Shown here piece by piece: positions 15,362-23,497 of a DNA stretch of 64,000 bases. The DNA comes from Levilactobacillus wangkuiensis (GTDB lineage Bacteria; Bacillota; Bacilli; Lactobacillales; Lactobacillaceae), in assembly GCF_016861605.1 (NCBI RefSeq), contig NZ_BOLM01000005.1, positions 124,001 to 188,000 of the forward strand, given 5' to 3'. Within the stretch, counting starts at the first letter, position 1; each line of letters begins with the position of its first letter. Below the pieces are notes generated by a model, which worked only from the letters and a program-made list of their open reading frames with translations, searched no databases and was not told the DNA's origin. The translations under genes and the position numbers were made by a program.

Positions 15362-16885
15362 TTACTGAGCTTCCTTCGCTGCGAGTCGCTGCCGGGTGTC
15401 GGCCAGAATAGCTGGGGACAAGCCCAACCGTTCGGCTAGCCACACGGCCTCACTCGCCCCCACCTGGTTAAGTAACAGGTGATACGTGGGCTCCAGCGTT
15501 TTTGGATCAAAGGCCATGGTGGCCGTCATAAACGTTGGACAGTCCACCGCGTATTCCTTGATGGCACTGAAGTGGGTCGTCGCAATGATCGTTGCCTTTT
15601 TCTGGCGAAGATACTCGATGATAGAAATGCTCAGGGCAGAACCCTCTTCCGGATCGGTCCCGCTCCCAATTTCATCGAGCAAGACTAAAGCGTTGTCCTG
15701 AATGTGATCGGTCATGTCGACCAGCGTCGTCATCTCGGCGGCAAAGGTACTGAGCTGCGCCGTGATGCTTTGGTTATCGCCGATGTCGACCCAAAACTGG
15801 CTGAAGACGGGCATCTGTGTCCCAGCATCAACCGGCAATTCCAAGCCAAATTGGATCATCAGGGCAAATAGCGCAATCGTCTTCAAAACGACCGTCTTGC
15901 CCCCGGAGTTGGCACCGGTGATCATCAGGCCCTGTTGCGGCGTCAATTCGATATCGAGGGGCACCGCGTGTTTTAACAAGGGATGGCGGCCGGCGACAAT
16001 CTTCACGTGCTGGTCCGTATTGAGTGCGGGCAACTGACTGCCGGTTTCCAAACCGTACTGGCCCCGCGCCATAATCTGATCAAAGCGACTGAGGAGCGTT
16101 TGGTTCTCGGTCAGGGCGTCCCAGTTATCCAAGACATCTCCGGTTAAGGTCACCAGTAATTGATAAACCTCGGCGCTCTCGTCCGCAATCACCCCCGCGA
16201 GGACGGCACCCTTCTTCGCCACCGTTGCCGGTTCGAAGAAGACCGTTGAGCCGGTCGAGGACTGGTCAATGATTTGGCCCTTAAACTTGTTCTTCTCGCC
16301 AGCCTTCAACTGGACACAAACCCGGTCGTTGCGGGTAATCAGGCGTTTGCTTTGGACGGAATGGGGATGCTTCTGGACAAATTGGGTCAAGGTCGTCTGG
16401 ACCTGTTGCCGTTGCTTGACAATTTTTTGGCGAATCTCAGCCAATTCAGGCGTGGCATCATCCGCCACCTGGCCGTGCACGATGACGTGTTCCAAACGTT
16501 GTTGTAGCCCGGTGAGCTGAGTCGATGACGCCAGCAGGTCTGTTAGGTGAGTGGCCTGTTGCTGATTAGCCTGCAGGGTCGTTTTCAAGCGACGTAGGTT
16601 AATCAAAAAGTGATTGACGAGGTCCAATTGTGGCGCGTTTAACATCAGCCCTTGATCCAGCTTTGTCTGTAGGGCATCCATCTGGTCCAGGTCAAAGTAG
16701 GTAAAGACCACGTTATTGGCCAATAACTGGTGGGCTTCCGTCGTCAGTGCCAGTTCTTTGCGAACGCTAGCGATGTCGGTCTGATTGGTCGCGGTTTGAA
16801 TGGCCGTGGCCGCCCGAGTACTGTGAGTAAACGAGGCGACCTTTGCCAAGATTTGATCTAATTGGGTAATTTCTTTTAAATTCAT
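15362..16885 (-). CDS. MutS2-like DNA-binding ATPase without Smr domain
   Basis: 507 residues, much shorter than classical MutS2 (about 780). The N-terminal helical core has no mismatch-recognition domain. The C-terminal ATPase has Walker A ITGANSGGKTVVLKTI, the Walker B motif VLLDEIGSGTDPEEGSAL and ATTHFSAIK. The protein ends right after the ATPase at LAAKEAQ, so the KOW/Smr nuclease part of MutS2 is absent. It belongs to the shorter MutS-family group of Firmicutes, a paralogue of rather than a substitute for mutS2. Its role may be branched-DNA or collided-ribosome binding; this is not settled here. Confidence 0.8.
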   Translation of the reverse strand: MNLKEITQLDQILAKVASFTHSTRAATAIQTATNQTDIASVRKELALTTEAHQLLANNVVFTYFDLDQMDALQTKLDQGLMLNAPQLDLVNHFLINLRRLKTTLQANQQQATHLTDLLASSTQLTGLQQRLEHVIVHGQVADDATPELAEIRQKIVKQRQQVQTTLTQFVQKHPHSVQSKRLITRNDRVCVQLKAGEKNKFKGQIIDQSSTGSTVFFEPATVAKKGAVLAGVIADESAEVYQLLVTLTGDVLDNWDALTENQTLLSRFDQIMARGQYGLETGSQLPALNTDQHVKIVAGRHPLLKHAVPLDIELTPQQGLMITGANSGGKTVVLKTIALFALMIQFGLELPVDAGTQMPVFSQFWVDIGDNQSITAQLSTFAAEMTTLVDMTDHIQDNALVLLDEIGSGTDPEEGSALSISIIEYLRQKKATIIATTHFSAIKEYAVDCPTFMTATMAFDPKTLEPTYHLLLNQVGASEAVWLAERLGLSPAILADTRQRLAAKEAQ

Positions 16886-16956
16886 TTTCTCTCCTTGCAG
16901 CGAACAGCCTGGCGGAACGCTTCATAAGGTTCATTGAACTGTTGGTCGTGCTGCTT

Positions 16957-17010
16957 GCTAATCTGTGTACGAATTATTGCCGGACATTTCACGGCAATCT
17001 ACCACACTCA
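16957..17010 (-). other. Possible 17-residue leader peptide upstream of the MutS2-like gene
   Basis: GAGGAG precedes ATG 17010, which opens MSVVDCREMSGNNSYTD and stops at 16957. The 250-base gap before the MutS2-like gene otherwise holds only a short hairpin with ATTGCCG/CGGCAAT arms. This could be chance; the ribosome site is the only support. Confidence 0.25.
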
Positions 17011-17085
17011 TTAACGTCACTCCTCATTTTTCCGTAGACTCTAACCGTAACATACGGGGTGGCTTTGAGCAAACTCAGGCCGGCC

Positions 17086-17128
17086 AATAGCCCCCGGGAA
17101 GGTCTGGGTACACTTCCTGAGGGCTATT
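17086..17128. terminator. Hairpin at the 3' end of the TetR gene
   Basis: AATAGCCC (17086-17093) pairs with GGGCTATT (17121-17128), and GGAAG/CTTCC pairs inside. A T-run follows on the plus strand only, so function as a terminator for the minus-strand gene is doubtful. Confidence 0.4.
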
Positions 17129-17135
17129 TTAAAAT

Positions 17136-17699
17136 CTACTCTGCCGTTTCTCCCAACCGCTGCAAGCCAGCCATCAGTAATGTAGCCATTTCCGCTGGTG
17201 ACTCTGGCTGGTCCTTGACTAGCCATTGACTCAAGACATTCCAAAAGCCCCCAACTGCAAAGCTCATGATGTAAGCGATTTCGGTCGGTGACCCCGCAAT
17301 GTGCCACGGAGCTGGGAAGACCCGGTAAACTTCGTTGGCCATTGGGGTAATCTTGGCCAGCATCCGACCGAATAGTCCCTGTTCCATCAGCAACCGAAGC
17401 TGTTTTCGTTCCTGCCACCAGAAGTCAAAGAAGTACGTCAACACATCTTTAAATACCATCTTCTGCGGCGCAATCTGTTGTAGCGCGGTCAGGTAGCGCT
17501 GACCTACTTCACGGTTATACGCATCCAGTAGGTCATCCTTATCTCGGAATGCTCGGTAAAAGGTTCGGCGAGAGAGCTGTGCCTGTTCCGCAATTTGTTT
17601 AACGGTAATCGTCTCGTAAGGTTGCTCGGCTAATAAATCAAAGAGCGCGGCAATCAACCACGCCTTAGACTGCTGTGCCAGTCTTTCTTGTCCATTCAT
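17136..17699 (-). CDS. TetR/AcrR-family regulator of the divergent MFS pump
   Basis: 187 residues from ATG 17699, ten bases after AGGAGG. The HTH is ETITVKQIAEQAQLSRRTFY followed by RAFRDKDDLL. The C-terminus is of the larger TetR_C type seen in Lactobacillales. It is divergent from an EmrB/QacA-like pump, and the 155-base gap holds repeated TGTGTC/GACACA half-sites close to the pump start, so it is the likely local repressor of the pump. Confidence 0.85.
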   Translation of the reverse strand: MNGQERLAQQSKAWLIAALFDLLAEQPYETITVKQIAEQAQLSRRTFYRAFRDKDDLLDAYNREVGQRYLTALQQIAPQKMVFKDVLTYFFDFWWQERKQLRLLMEQGLFGRMLAKITPMANEVYRVFPAPWHIAGSPTEIAYIMSFAVGGFWNVLSQWLVKDQPESPAEMATLLMAGLQRLGETAE

Positions 17700-17804
17700 G
17701 CTGTTCCGACCTCCTGTCACAAATTCCCGACTTGTGTAGCACTTGTTGTCATTAGCGCCGCACAGCTTGTCTCCCTCAGTATACGCTGTTAGAGTCAAGG
17801 TGTC

Positions 17805-17837
17805 ACAGATGAGACACACCGACTCAGATGTGTCAGC
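17805..17837. promoter_or_regulatory. Candidate TetR operator
   Basis: Half-sites GTGTC and GACAC form the palindrome GTGTCACAGATGAGACAC, and a further GATGTGTCAGC follows just before the pump's ribosome site. Repeated half-sites between divergent genes fit a TetR operator. Confidence 0.5.
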
Positions 17838-17854
17838 TAAAGGGGGAGAAGCAT

Positions 17855-19600
17855 ATGAACAAATTAAAAGGTGTCTTACCCGTTTTACTCTTAGGTAACT
17901 TACTGTGTATGATGGACGTCTCCATTATGACCATCGTGTTACCCGAGATTCAGTCGGCTTTTGGGGAAAGCCTCACGGAACTCTCGTGGGCACTGAACGT
18001 CTACACAATCATCTTCGCCACGTTAATTATTCCGTTTGGCCGGTTGGCGGAACGCTTCGGTCAGAATAAATTTGTCTTCGCTGGACTGGTAGTCTTTGGG
18101 ACCGGCTCACTTCTGACCGGCATGGCGCCTAACCTTACCTGGATGCTGATTGCTCGGGCCATCCAAAGTATTGGCGCCGCAGCCATCATTCCAACCAGCA
18201 TGGTCATTGGCTTAGACCTCAGCTCCATGGCTAACCGTAACCGCGTCGTGGCTGCTCTGGCAGGTGTTCAGGGGTTGGCCGTTGCCTTAGGACCAACCAT
18301 CGGTGGTATCGTCGCCCAATACTTTGGCTGGCGGTGGGTCTTCTTTATCAACGTGCCCTTGGTCGTCCTGGACTTACTGGTGTTTGGCTTTGTCTTACCC
18401 CTCCGCCACGAAAAAACAACCCACGTTAAAATTGACTGGCTTGGTGCCACTCTCAGCATGATCATGCTCTTCAGTCTCTCGTTGGGCTTGATCAAGGGAA
18501 ATGATTGGGGCTGGCAGTCTCCCGTCATTCTCAGTCTATTTGCTCTCGCCCTCATCGGTTTTCTTCTTTTTCTTTTCTGGGAACGTCACACGAAAGTGCC
18601 AATGGTCGACCTACAACTGTTCCGGAGCCGCAACTTTAACGGCTCAAGTCTGGCGCTGGTCCTCTGCAATTTCTTCTTAGGTGGCATGGCCGTCCTCTTG
18701 CCCACATTTCTAACGCGGGTCCATGGCACTAGCGAGCTCAAGGCCGCGCTGTTAATGACACCCTACTCGGTCACCGTAATGATTACGGTCATCTTGACCT
18801 CACTCGTGATCAAGCGCATCAATAACAAAGTCATTGTCGCCGCTGGTTTTCTCTTGATGGGCGTGAGCTACCTACTGCTGAGCACCGTTCCCATGGGGTC
18901 AAACTACCACCAGCTGATTCTCGCAGACGTTCTATTGGGCCTAGGCTATGGCTTAGTCGCCGCAACAGCTAATATTCTAGCGGTAGCCGACTTCCACGGT
19001 TCACGGTTAACCAGCTCGCAAAGCGTCGCAAACGTTCTGCGGCAAGTGGGGATGGTCCTGGCGATTGCAGTCTTCACGACCCTGCTGACCAGCAACGTGA
19101 CCCAAGCAAAGCGAAACACGTTAGCCGATGCTCAGACGCAAGTGAGTCGATTGGCCAACGTCACCACTGCCCAGAAAAACACGTTGACTCGTAAGCTACG
19201 GCGGAAGCTCAATCCGAACAGCACCACCGTGACCGCGACGGCCGCAACTGTGACGTCTCCAACCGTGACTATCTCAGAGGCAACCCGCCAACAGAAGGCA
19301 ACGGTGGCCTATCGCCAAGCCATCCAGCAACTCGCCACGGTCAAACAAGTTTCCCCGTCCCTGATTCCCCAGGTCACGAAGCAGCAGATTCACCACACCA
19401 TTACGCTAGCCGTTAACCGCAAGATTACCCAAAAAGTCCAGCAACTTAATCAGGAGCTGGCTAATCTAGTCCACACGATTCGGCAGGCGCTGAAGCACCA
19501 TTTGAACCACGCTTTCTTAAATGTCTTTGGTAGCCTAAGCTGGTTACCGTTTGCAGCCCTGCTGATTGTGCCAGTTTTCAAGTTCCGTCGTGAAGACTAA
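17855..19600 (+). CDS. MFS drug:H+ antiporter, DHA2 (EmrB/QacA) family, with an extended last loop
   Basis: 581 residues from ATG 17855 after GGGGGAG. Motif D1 (LLGNLLCMMDVSIMTIVLPE), motif A (GRLAERFGQ) and motif C (ALGPTIGGIVAQYFGWRWVF) mark a 14-TM proton-driven exporter. Between TM13 and the last TM lies an unusually long polar Thr/Gln/Lys-rich loop of about 150 residues (roughly 415-560), predicted outside the cell. It is controlled by the divergent TetR gene and followed at once by a terminator. Confidence 0.88.
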   Translation: MNKLKGVLPVLLLGNLLCMMDVSIMTIVLPEIQSAFGESLTELSWALNVYTIIFATLIIPFGRLAERFGQNKFVFAGLVVFGTGSLLTGMAPNLTWMLIARAIQSIGAAAIIPTSMVIGLDLSSMANRNRVVAALAGVQGLAVALGPTIGGIVAQYFGWRWVFFINVPLVVLDLLVFGFVLPLRHEKTTHVKIDWLGATLSMIMLFSLSLGLIKGNDWGWQSPVILSLFALALIGFLLFLFWERHTKVPMVDLQLFRSRNFNGSSLALVLCNFFLGGMAVLLPTFLTRVHGTSELKAALLMTPYSVTVMITVILTSLVIKRINNKVIVAAGFLLMGVSYLLLSTVPMGSNYHQLILADVLLGLGYGLVAATANILAVADFHGSRLTSSQSVANVLRQVGMVLAIAVFTTLLTSNVTQAKRNTLADAQTQVSRLANVTTAQKNTLTRKLRRKLNPNSTTVTATAATVTSPTVTISEATRQQKATVAYRQAIQQLATVKQVSPSLIPQVTKQQIHHTITLAVNRKITQKVQQLNQELANLVHTIRQALKHHLNHAFLNVFGSLSWLPFAALLIVPVFKFRRED

Positions 19601-19607
19601 GATGAAG

Positions 19608-19655
19608 TAAAGGTGCCCATCCTCTCAATAAATTCTGAGAAGATGGACACCTTTT
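19608..19655. terminator. Terminator, left copy of a flanking pair
   Basis: AAAGGTGCCCATC and CTCTCA pair with CTGAGA and GATGGACACCTTT and are followed by Ts. A nearly identical hairpin lies at 21599-21646 in the same orientation, so the HTH-ImmA-PIN module is flanked by direct repeats of about 47 bases. Confidence 0.85.
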
Positions 19656-19717
19656 TAACGTAAGTTCCCAATTGCACCACTTTTTCGAAAGACTATACTA
19701 TTTTTCTTAGGTGTAAT

Positions 19718-20335
19718 TTACTCTCCAAAGCGATCATCTAACGCCGCCAGCTTGTACGCACGAGTAGTTGTATCTTCAAACAAGGTTTTGTAGAAGTGGC
19801 GTACTTTTGATTTCGCAACGCCAGCTTCGGTCACACAGTAAACACAAAAATCTTCAGCCGAGTTTTGGGCAATCAGATGTTGCGCCCCATCCACATCAAT
19901 GTAAGAATATTGCTCTTGTCTAACAACCGTTTGAATATCCGCGTCATCGCTACAAATAAGCTGAGCGTCCTCGAGTAAGCAAACGGCTAACGTGGCAATT
20001 TCACCAATATCAGCGGTATTCTTCGCCCGTTTTCCTTGAGCCGCACGCTTTAAGTTCATTTGGCGAAAAGCATTTTTAATTTCAGCCACATAACTGGCGT
20101 AAATAACCTTTTCGTTTGCGGTTAGCTTGCTGGTGTCAAAGATCTGCCAATTACGCTGCCGTATTTCACGTTCCACAATTGCTCGACCTTGTAATAACTC
20201 TGCTAGCACATCCATGTGGATCCAGACGTTGCCGTACAGTAACTCAATCTATTCAAAAACATTTTCCTTGTGGTACTGCATAGCAAAAATCAACATATTT
20301 GTGTCGATAAATACACGTGCTTTTCGTCTATTCAC
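19718..20335 (-). pseudogene. PIN-domain ribonuclease gene interrupted by an amber stop
   Basis: The intended start is GTG 20335, which overlaps the ImmA stop as GTGA. Reading from it gives RRKARVFIDTNMLIFAMQY, the first strand and Asp of a PIN nuclease. The frame then meets TAG at 20251-20249 (codon 29) and continues in frame as IELLYGNVWIHMDVLAELLQ to 19718, about 205 residues in total. The later acidic motifs (ADIGEIATLA and ICSDDADI) are intact. One base change, for example from TGG, explains the stop. PIN proteins cut RNA as toxins, so the toxin appears switched off unless reinitiation occurs. Confidence 0.8.
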
Positions 20336-21141
20336 GCATTGTCCTCACTGAGTCGGTCAACTTGTTCTTGCCGTCTATTCAAAAGGTCAACCGCCAACTG
20401 AGGTTCAGTATGTGCCGCTAAGCTCGAAGCTTCCGTCAAGGTGATTTGCTGTTTCGCCACTAACTGGTTAATGAGTTCAGCCATTCCAGCAAATTTTTTA
20501 AAATGGACAGCCTGATCTAAGGAACTGGGTGGAAAATTTGAGTGGCAGACGTAATCACGCCAGTCACTTTCCGACAAGTTCACTAAGCTTTTACTTAAGA
20601 GGAGTCCTAACTCTTTCAACCGCCGAGTGACCGCCACATAAGGCATTGATGAAATGTTTGCGATACGCACAATAGCGGCTTGAGCAACTTGTTTATCCGT
20701 TGATGGTTGTAACCCCACATATTTTGACCAGGTTGCCAGCATGGCTTCCTTAGGCATCATCACTGCAGCAGCAAAATGATCCGCTGCACGTTCCATATCA
20801 AATAAGGGTAATTGGACCTGTGCCATAATTTTTTTATTCTCAGGACCAAAGAGTTCCGCTTTCAGGGCTAAGTGCCACAACTCGTGAGCCGCACTATAAT
20901 ACCGTGCACGTAATGGCTGCCAAGTATTTAAGACAACAAAATTTTGCTGACGAAACGAAACTGCTGCACCAGAATATTCTGAATCGTCAACGTCCTGATA
21001 AATTACCCAGGCTCTAGCTGATAGGACACTTTCAATATCGGCACCCATGAAGATATCTAGACCAAAGTTCTCCGTAAGAAACGCATTGGCCGCAATCTCA
21101 GCAATATTTTCAGAAAACACGGTCTTAACATCATCTGCCAT
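20332..21141 (-). CDS. ImmA/IrrE-family zinc metallopeptidase
   Basis: 269 residues from ATG 21141 (GGAG seven bases upstream). The zinc-binding HEXXH is in YYSAAHELWHLALKAE, and the third-ligand helix is DMERAADHFAAAVMMP, as in ImmA/IrrE (COG2856). The C-terminal half is helical (VAVTRRLKELGLL). ImmA proteases cleave partner repressors; the partner here is the HTH protein encoded just before it (11-base overlap). The end overlaps the PIN gene. The three genes form one translational unit. Confidence 0.85.
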   Translation of the reverse strand: MADDVKTVFSENIAEIAANAFLTENFGLDIFMGADIESVLSARAWVIYQDVDDSEYSGAAVSFRQQNFVVLNTWQPLRARYYSAAHELWHLALKAELFGPENKKIMAQVQLPLFDMERAADHFAAAVMMPKEAMLATWSKYVGLQPSTDKQVAQAAIVRIANISSMPYVAVTRRLKELGLLLSKSLVNLSESDWRDYVCHSNFPPSSLDQAVHFKKFAGMAELINQLVAKQQITLTEASSLAAHTEPQLAVDLLNRRQEQVDRLSEDNA

Positions 21142-21472
21142 TAGCACTCTCCTCTAGTTCAACGTAGCGTTCGATATCCCAAAGTAACTGATCAAAGGCT
21201 TGCTTCGAGTTTTCATTTGACAACGATCCCCGCAACTTATAGCTAGGTGTCTGCAAGGTTTGTTCTGCCTGGCTCATGGTCAGCTCCTCAAAAGGAACAT
21301 TAATGACGCTCGCAATGTTAATGAGTTGTTTCGTCTGTAGCTTGCGCTTACCACTAAAAATTTGACTCATTAATCCTGGGGTAACGGCAATTTGCTCGGC
21401 CAACCACTTCTGTGACCGGTTATTAGCCTTTAGCCAGCCTTGAACATTATTAATCACGACAGCGTTATTCAT
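21131..21472 (-). CDS. XRE-family helix-turn-helix repressor (ImmR-like)
   Basis: 113 residues; GGAGG precedes ATG 21472. The HTH reads SQKWLAEQIAVTPGLMSQIF followed by SGKRKLQTKQLINIA. The tail of about 45 residues (LRGSLSNENSKQAFDQLLWD) may contact the ImmA protein. It is the first gene of the HTH-ImmA-PIN module, which is clearly AT-richer than its neighbours. It is a likely autorepressor and antitoxin-like control element, with cleavage by ImmA as the switch. Confidence 0.82.
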   Translation of the reverse strand: MNNAVVINNVQGWLKANNRSQKWLAEQIAVTPGLMSQIFSGKRKLQTKQLINIASVINVPFEELTMSQAEQTLQTPSYKLRGSLSNENSKQAFDQLLWDIERYVELEESANGR

Positions 21473-21598
21473 TTGAATTCCTCCGTAAATGTCTTCTAAC
21501 AGTTAGATTCATTTTAACAGATTTGTAAATATTAACAAGAAAAGAATTTTATTTGTTAATTTAGAATTTTAATCGTAACGTTCAGGCCCTGCCAAACA

Positions 21599-21646
21599 AA
21601 GGTGCCTATCCTCTCAAACATTTCTGAGAAGATGGGCACCTTTTGC
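21599..21646. terminator. Terminator, right copy of the flanking pair
   Basis: Same hairpin as at 19608-19655 with a few changes in stem and loop. It ends transcription from the secreted protein gene at 21725 (minus) and marks the right edge of the AT-rich module. Confidence 0.8.
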
Positions 21647-21724
21647 TTGGTATTTAACCACCGATGTTTCAAATGGCGGTGGTTCCTATCACGTTAATAT
21701 TTAAGCTTAAGATCTTTAGCCTCA

Positions 21725-22594
21725 CTAGTCCACCCGTTGCCCAATCGCAAACGCGTAGAACTTTTCTGCATTCGGACCATTATCGATAGAAGGTTTTCCC
21801 TTAACATTTTCCTCGATGTTTAAGCCAATCTCATAGTGCCTAAGCTTTCCCAGTTTGGCAGCCGTATAGCCGTAGTCGTTGGCCAAAATCTGCTTAACCT
21901 TTTTGACCCGCTTCGTCGTGCTGACGGCGTTACTCGTTGCCAGATATTCAGTCACCTTAGGGAAATAGGTCACGTGCTGATACTTATTTGGCTTCAGCAC
22001 ACTCTTCTTAACCATTGGCAGGGCTGGATCCTCGTTACCCAGTTTCTGCCCAAATTCGTACGCCGCAATATTGGTTAAATCATAGGTTAATTTCATGTTA
22101 GGTAATGCTTTTGCTATCGCCCGGGTAATGCCCTGAGTTGGCGAGAGCTTGAGGTAGTCTTGGTAGTCCCGATTGTTTGTGAACCACCCCATTGGGACGT
22201 AGCGACTCTTTAGCCGGTCCAGCGCCAACCCCTGCGTCACATACCCCCGCCAAACGTAGCCGGCCGTCGCCTTCGGATGGGCCTTGGTCCCACCCGCAAC
22301 GAGGTAGTAGTAAACGGCTTTCGTCTGACCGTGTTTTAAGACCACGGTTGAGGCCCGAGAAAAGGTTGTATTCGGCCTATCCGTCAAGTAACCGTGCCGC
22401 TTCGTGTGTTTCTTATTCCACATGGTCACCTTTTTATTAGGATATTTCGCCCGATAAGTTGGCCGCTGAGTCGGCCACTTTTCTGAAACCACCGTGTACT
22501 TCTGCGAAGCCTGCGCGGTCTGAGCCGAAGCTAGCCCCAGTGTCACGCCGACGGTTAACCCCAAGACGATCCCGACTGTTTGTCGTAATTTCAT
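21725..22594 (-). CDS. Secreted protein of unknown function
   Basis: 289 residues from ATG 22594 after AGGGGTGG. The signal peptide KLRQTVGIVLGLTVGVTLGL ends near AQTAQA-SQ. The first 100 mature residues are basic and aromatic with an SH3-like look (YTVVSEKWPTQRPTYRAKYP, YYYLVAGG). The C-terminal half (LTYDLTNIAAYEFGQKLG, HYEIGLNIEENVKGKP) is of unknown type. There is no sorting signal. It is a single gene with its own terminator; wall association through charge is a guess. Confidence 0.6.
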   Translation of the reverse strand: MKLRQTVGIVLGLTVGVTLGLASAQTAQASQKYTVVSEKWPTQRPTYRAKYPNKKVTMWNKKHTKRHGYLTDRPNTTFSRASTVVLKHGQTKAVYYYLVAGGTKAHPKATAGYVWRGYVTQGLALDRLKSRYVPMGWFTNNRDYQDYLKLSPTQGITRAIAKALPNMKLTYDLTNIAAYEFGQKLGNEDPALPMVKKSVLKPNKYQHVTYFPKVTEYLATSNAVSTTKRVKKVKQILANDYGYTAAKLGKLRHYEIGLNIEENVKGKPSIDNGPNAEKFYAFAIGQRVD

Positions 22595-22681
22595 GGTTTC
22601 CACCCCTTTGGCACCATCATATCATAGATCACTGCTTTTTTTAAGCGCTTACACAACAAGATGGTGATCACCCTCGTAGAC

Positions 22682-23239
22682 TCACTCGGTGACCCCCAAC
22701 AACTGTTGTGGCGACAGACTTCTGGTCTGCTTGAAAAGTGTGTAAGCCTGCTCCGACGATGGCACGGGCTCCTGCCCTAACCAATTACCCACAAAATCAA
22801 GAATGCCTTGCGCCACCAATTCGCGCGCGATAGCTGGTGAAATGGGCGAGGCCGTGGCTGGACCAATGACGGTCAAAATCAGCGTCTTGACCCGCCCACG
22901 CAACTGCGAAGCCGGGCTATTTAACAGAACCACGGCCAACTGCCGCTGACGGTACAGGTAGGTAAACAGCTTCCCAAAAGCATCCGTCGTGGTTGCCCCC
23001 GTCCCTGGCTTGGGGTACCGCTGGAAGATTTCTTGGACCTGTGCCACCAGGTCATTTTCCAAATGAGTTAACAAGTCGTACTTGTCTAAGTAGTGGAGGT
23101 AGAAAGTCCCCCGATTAATGTGCGCCGTCTGACTCAACTTCTGAACGGTCAGCCGATCAAACCCAACTGTCGTCACCAACTGGATAAAGGCCCGCTGAAT
23201 TTTGACCTCCGTGGCCAATCTTTTCGCATCCGTTTCCAT
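22682..23239 (-). CDS. TetR/AcrR-family regulator
   Basis: 185 residues; GGGAGG precedes ATG 23239. The HTH is DRLTVQKLSQTAHINRGTFY followed by LHYLDKYDLL, close to the subgroup of FatR/YhgD-like regulators usually next to YhgE/Pip membrane proteins. Such a protein is encoded divergently 258 bases away, so local control of it is inferred. Confidence 0.85.
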   Translation of the reverse strand: METDAKRLATEVKIQRAFIQLVTTVGFDRLTVQKLSQTAHINRGTFYLHYLDKYDLLTHLENDLVAQVQEIFQRYPKPGTGATTTDAFGKLFTYLYRQRQLAVVLLNSPASQLRGRVKTLILTVIGPATASPISPAIARELVAQGILDFVGNWLGQEPVPSSEQAYTLFKQTRSLSPQQLLGVTE

Positions 23240-23497
23240 GATGCACCTCCCTGAACAGATTGTTTAGTCGGCTCCCATTAAAAAACTTTTGAACGTCACA
23301 GTCAAACAACATCACCGGCCACAGTGTCGCTGGTTAAGTCAGCTGATTTGATAAGGTTTCGCAAAGAAACGACAGTCACCCGCTGGTCTGAGCAACTCAA
23401 CAATTGGTACCAAGATGTTGATTGTCTGAACATTTTCGTGCTGTTATGCTAGCCCCGTTCAATCAACAAGCTGTTAATTTGAAAGGGGCGGTTGCTC

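Noticed and set aside
20127-20351. Plus-strand frame over the PIN gene start
   Set aside because: It is antisense to the interrupted PIN frame, whose GTGA overlap and Asp motif explain the region.
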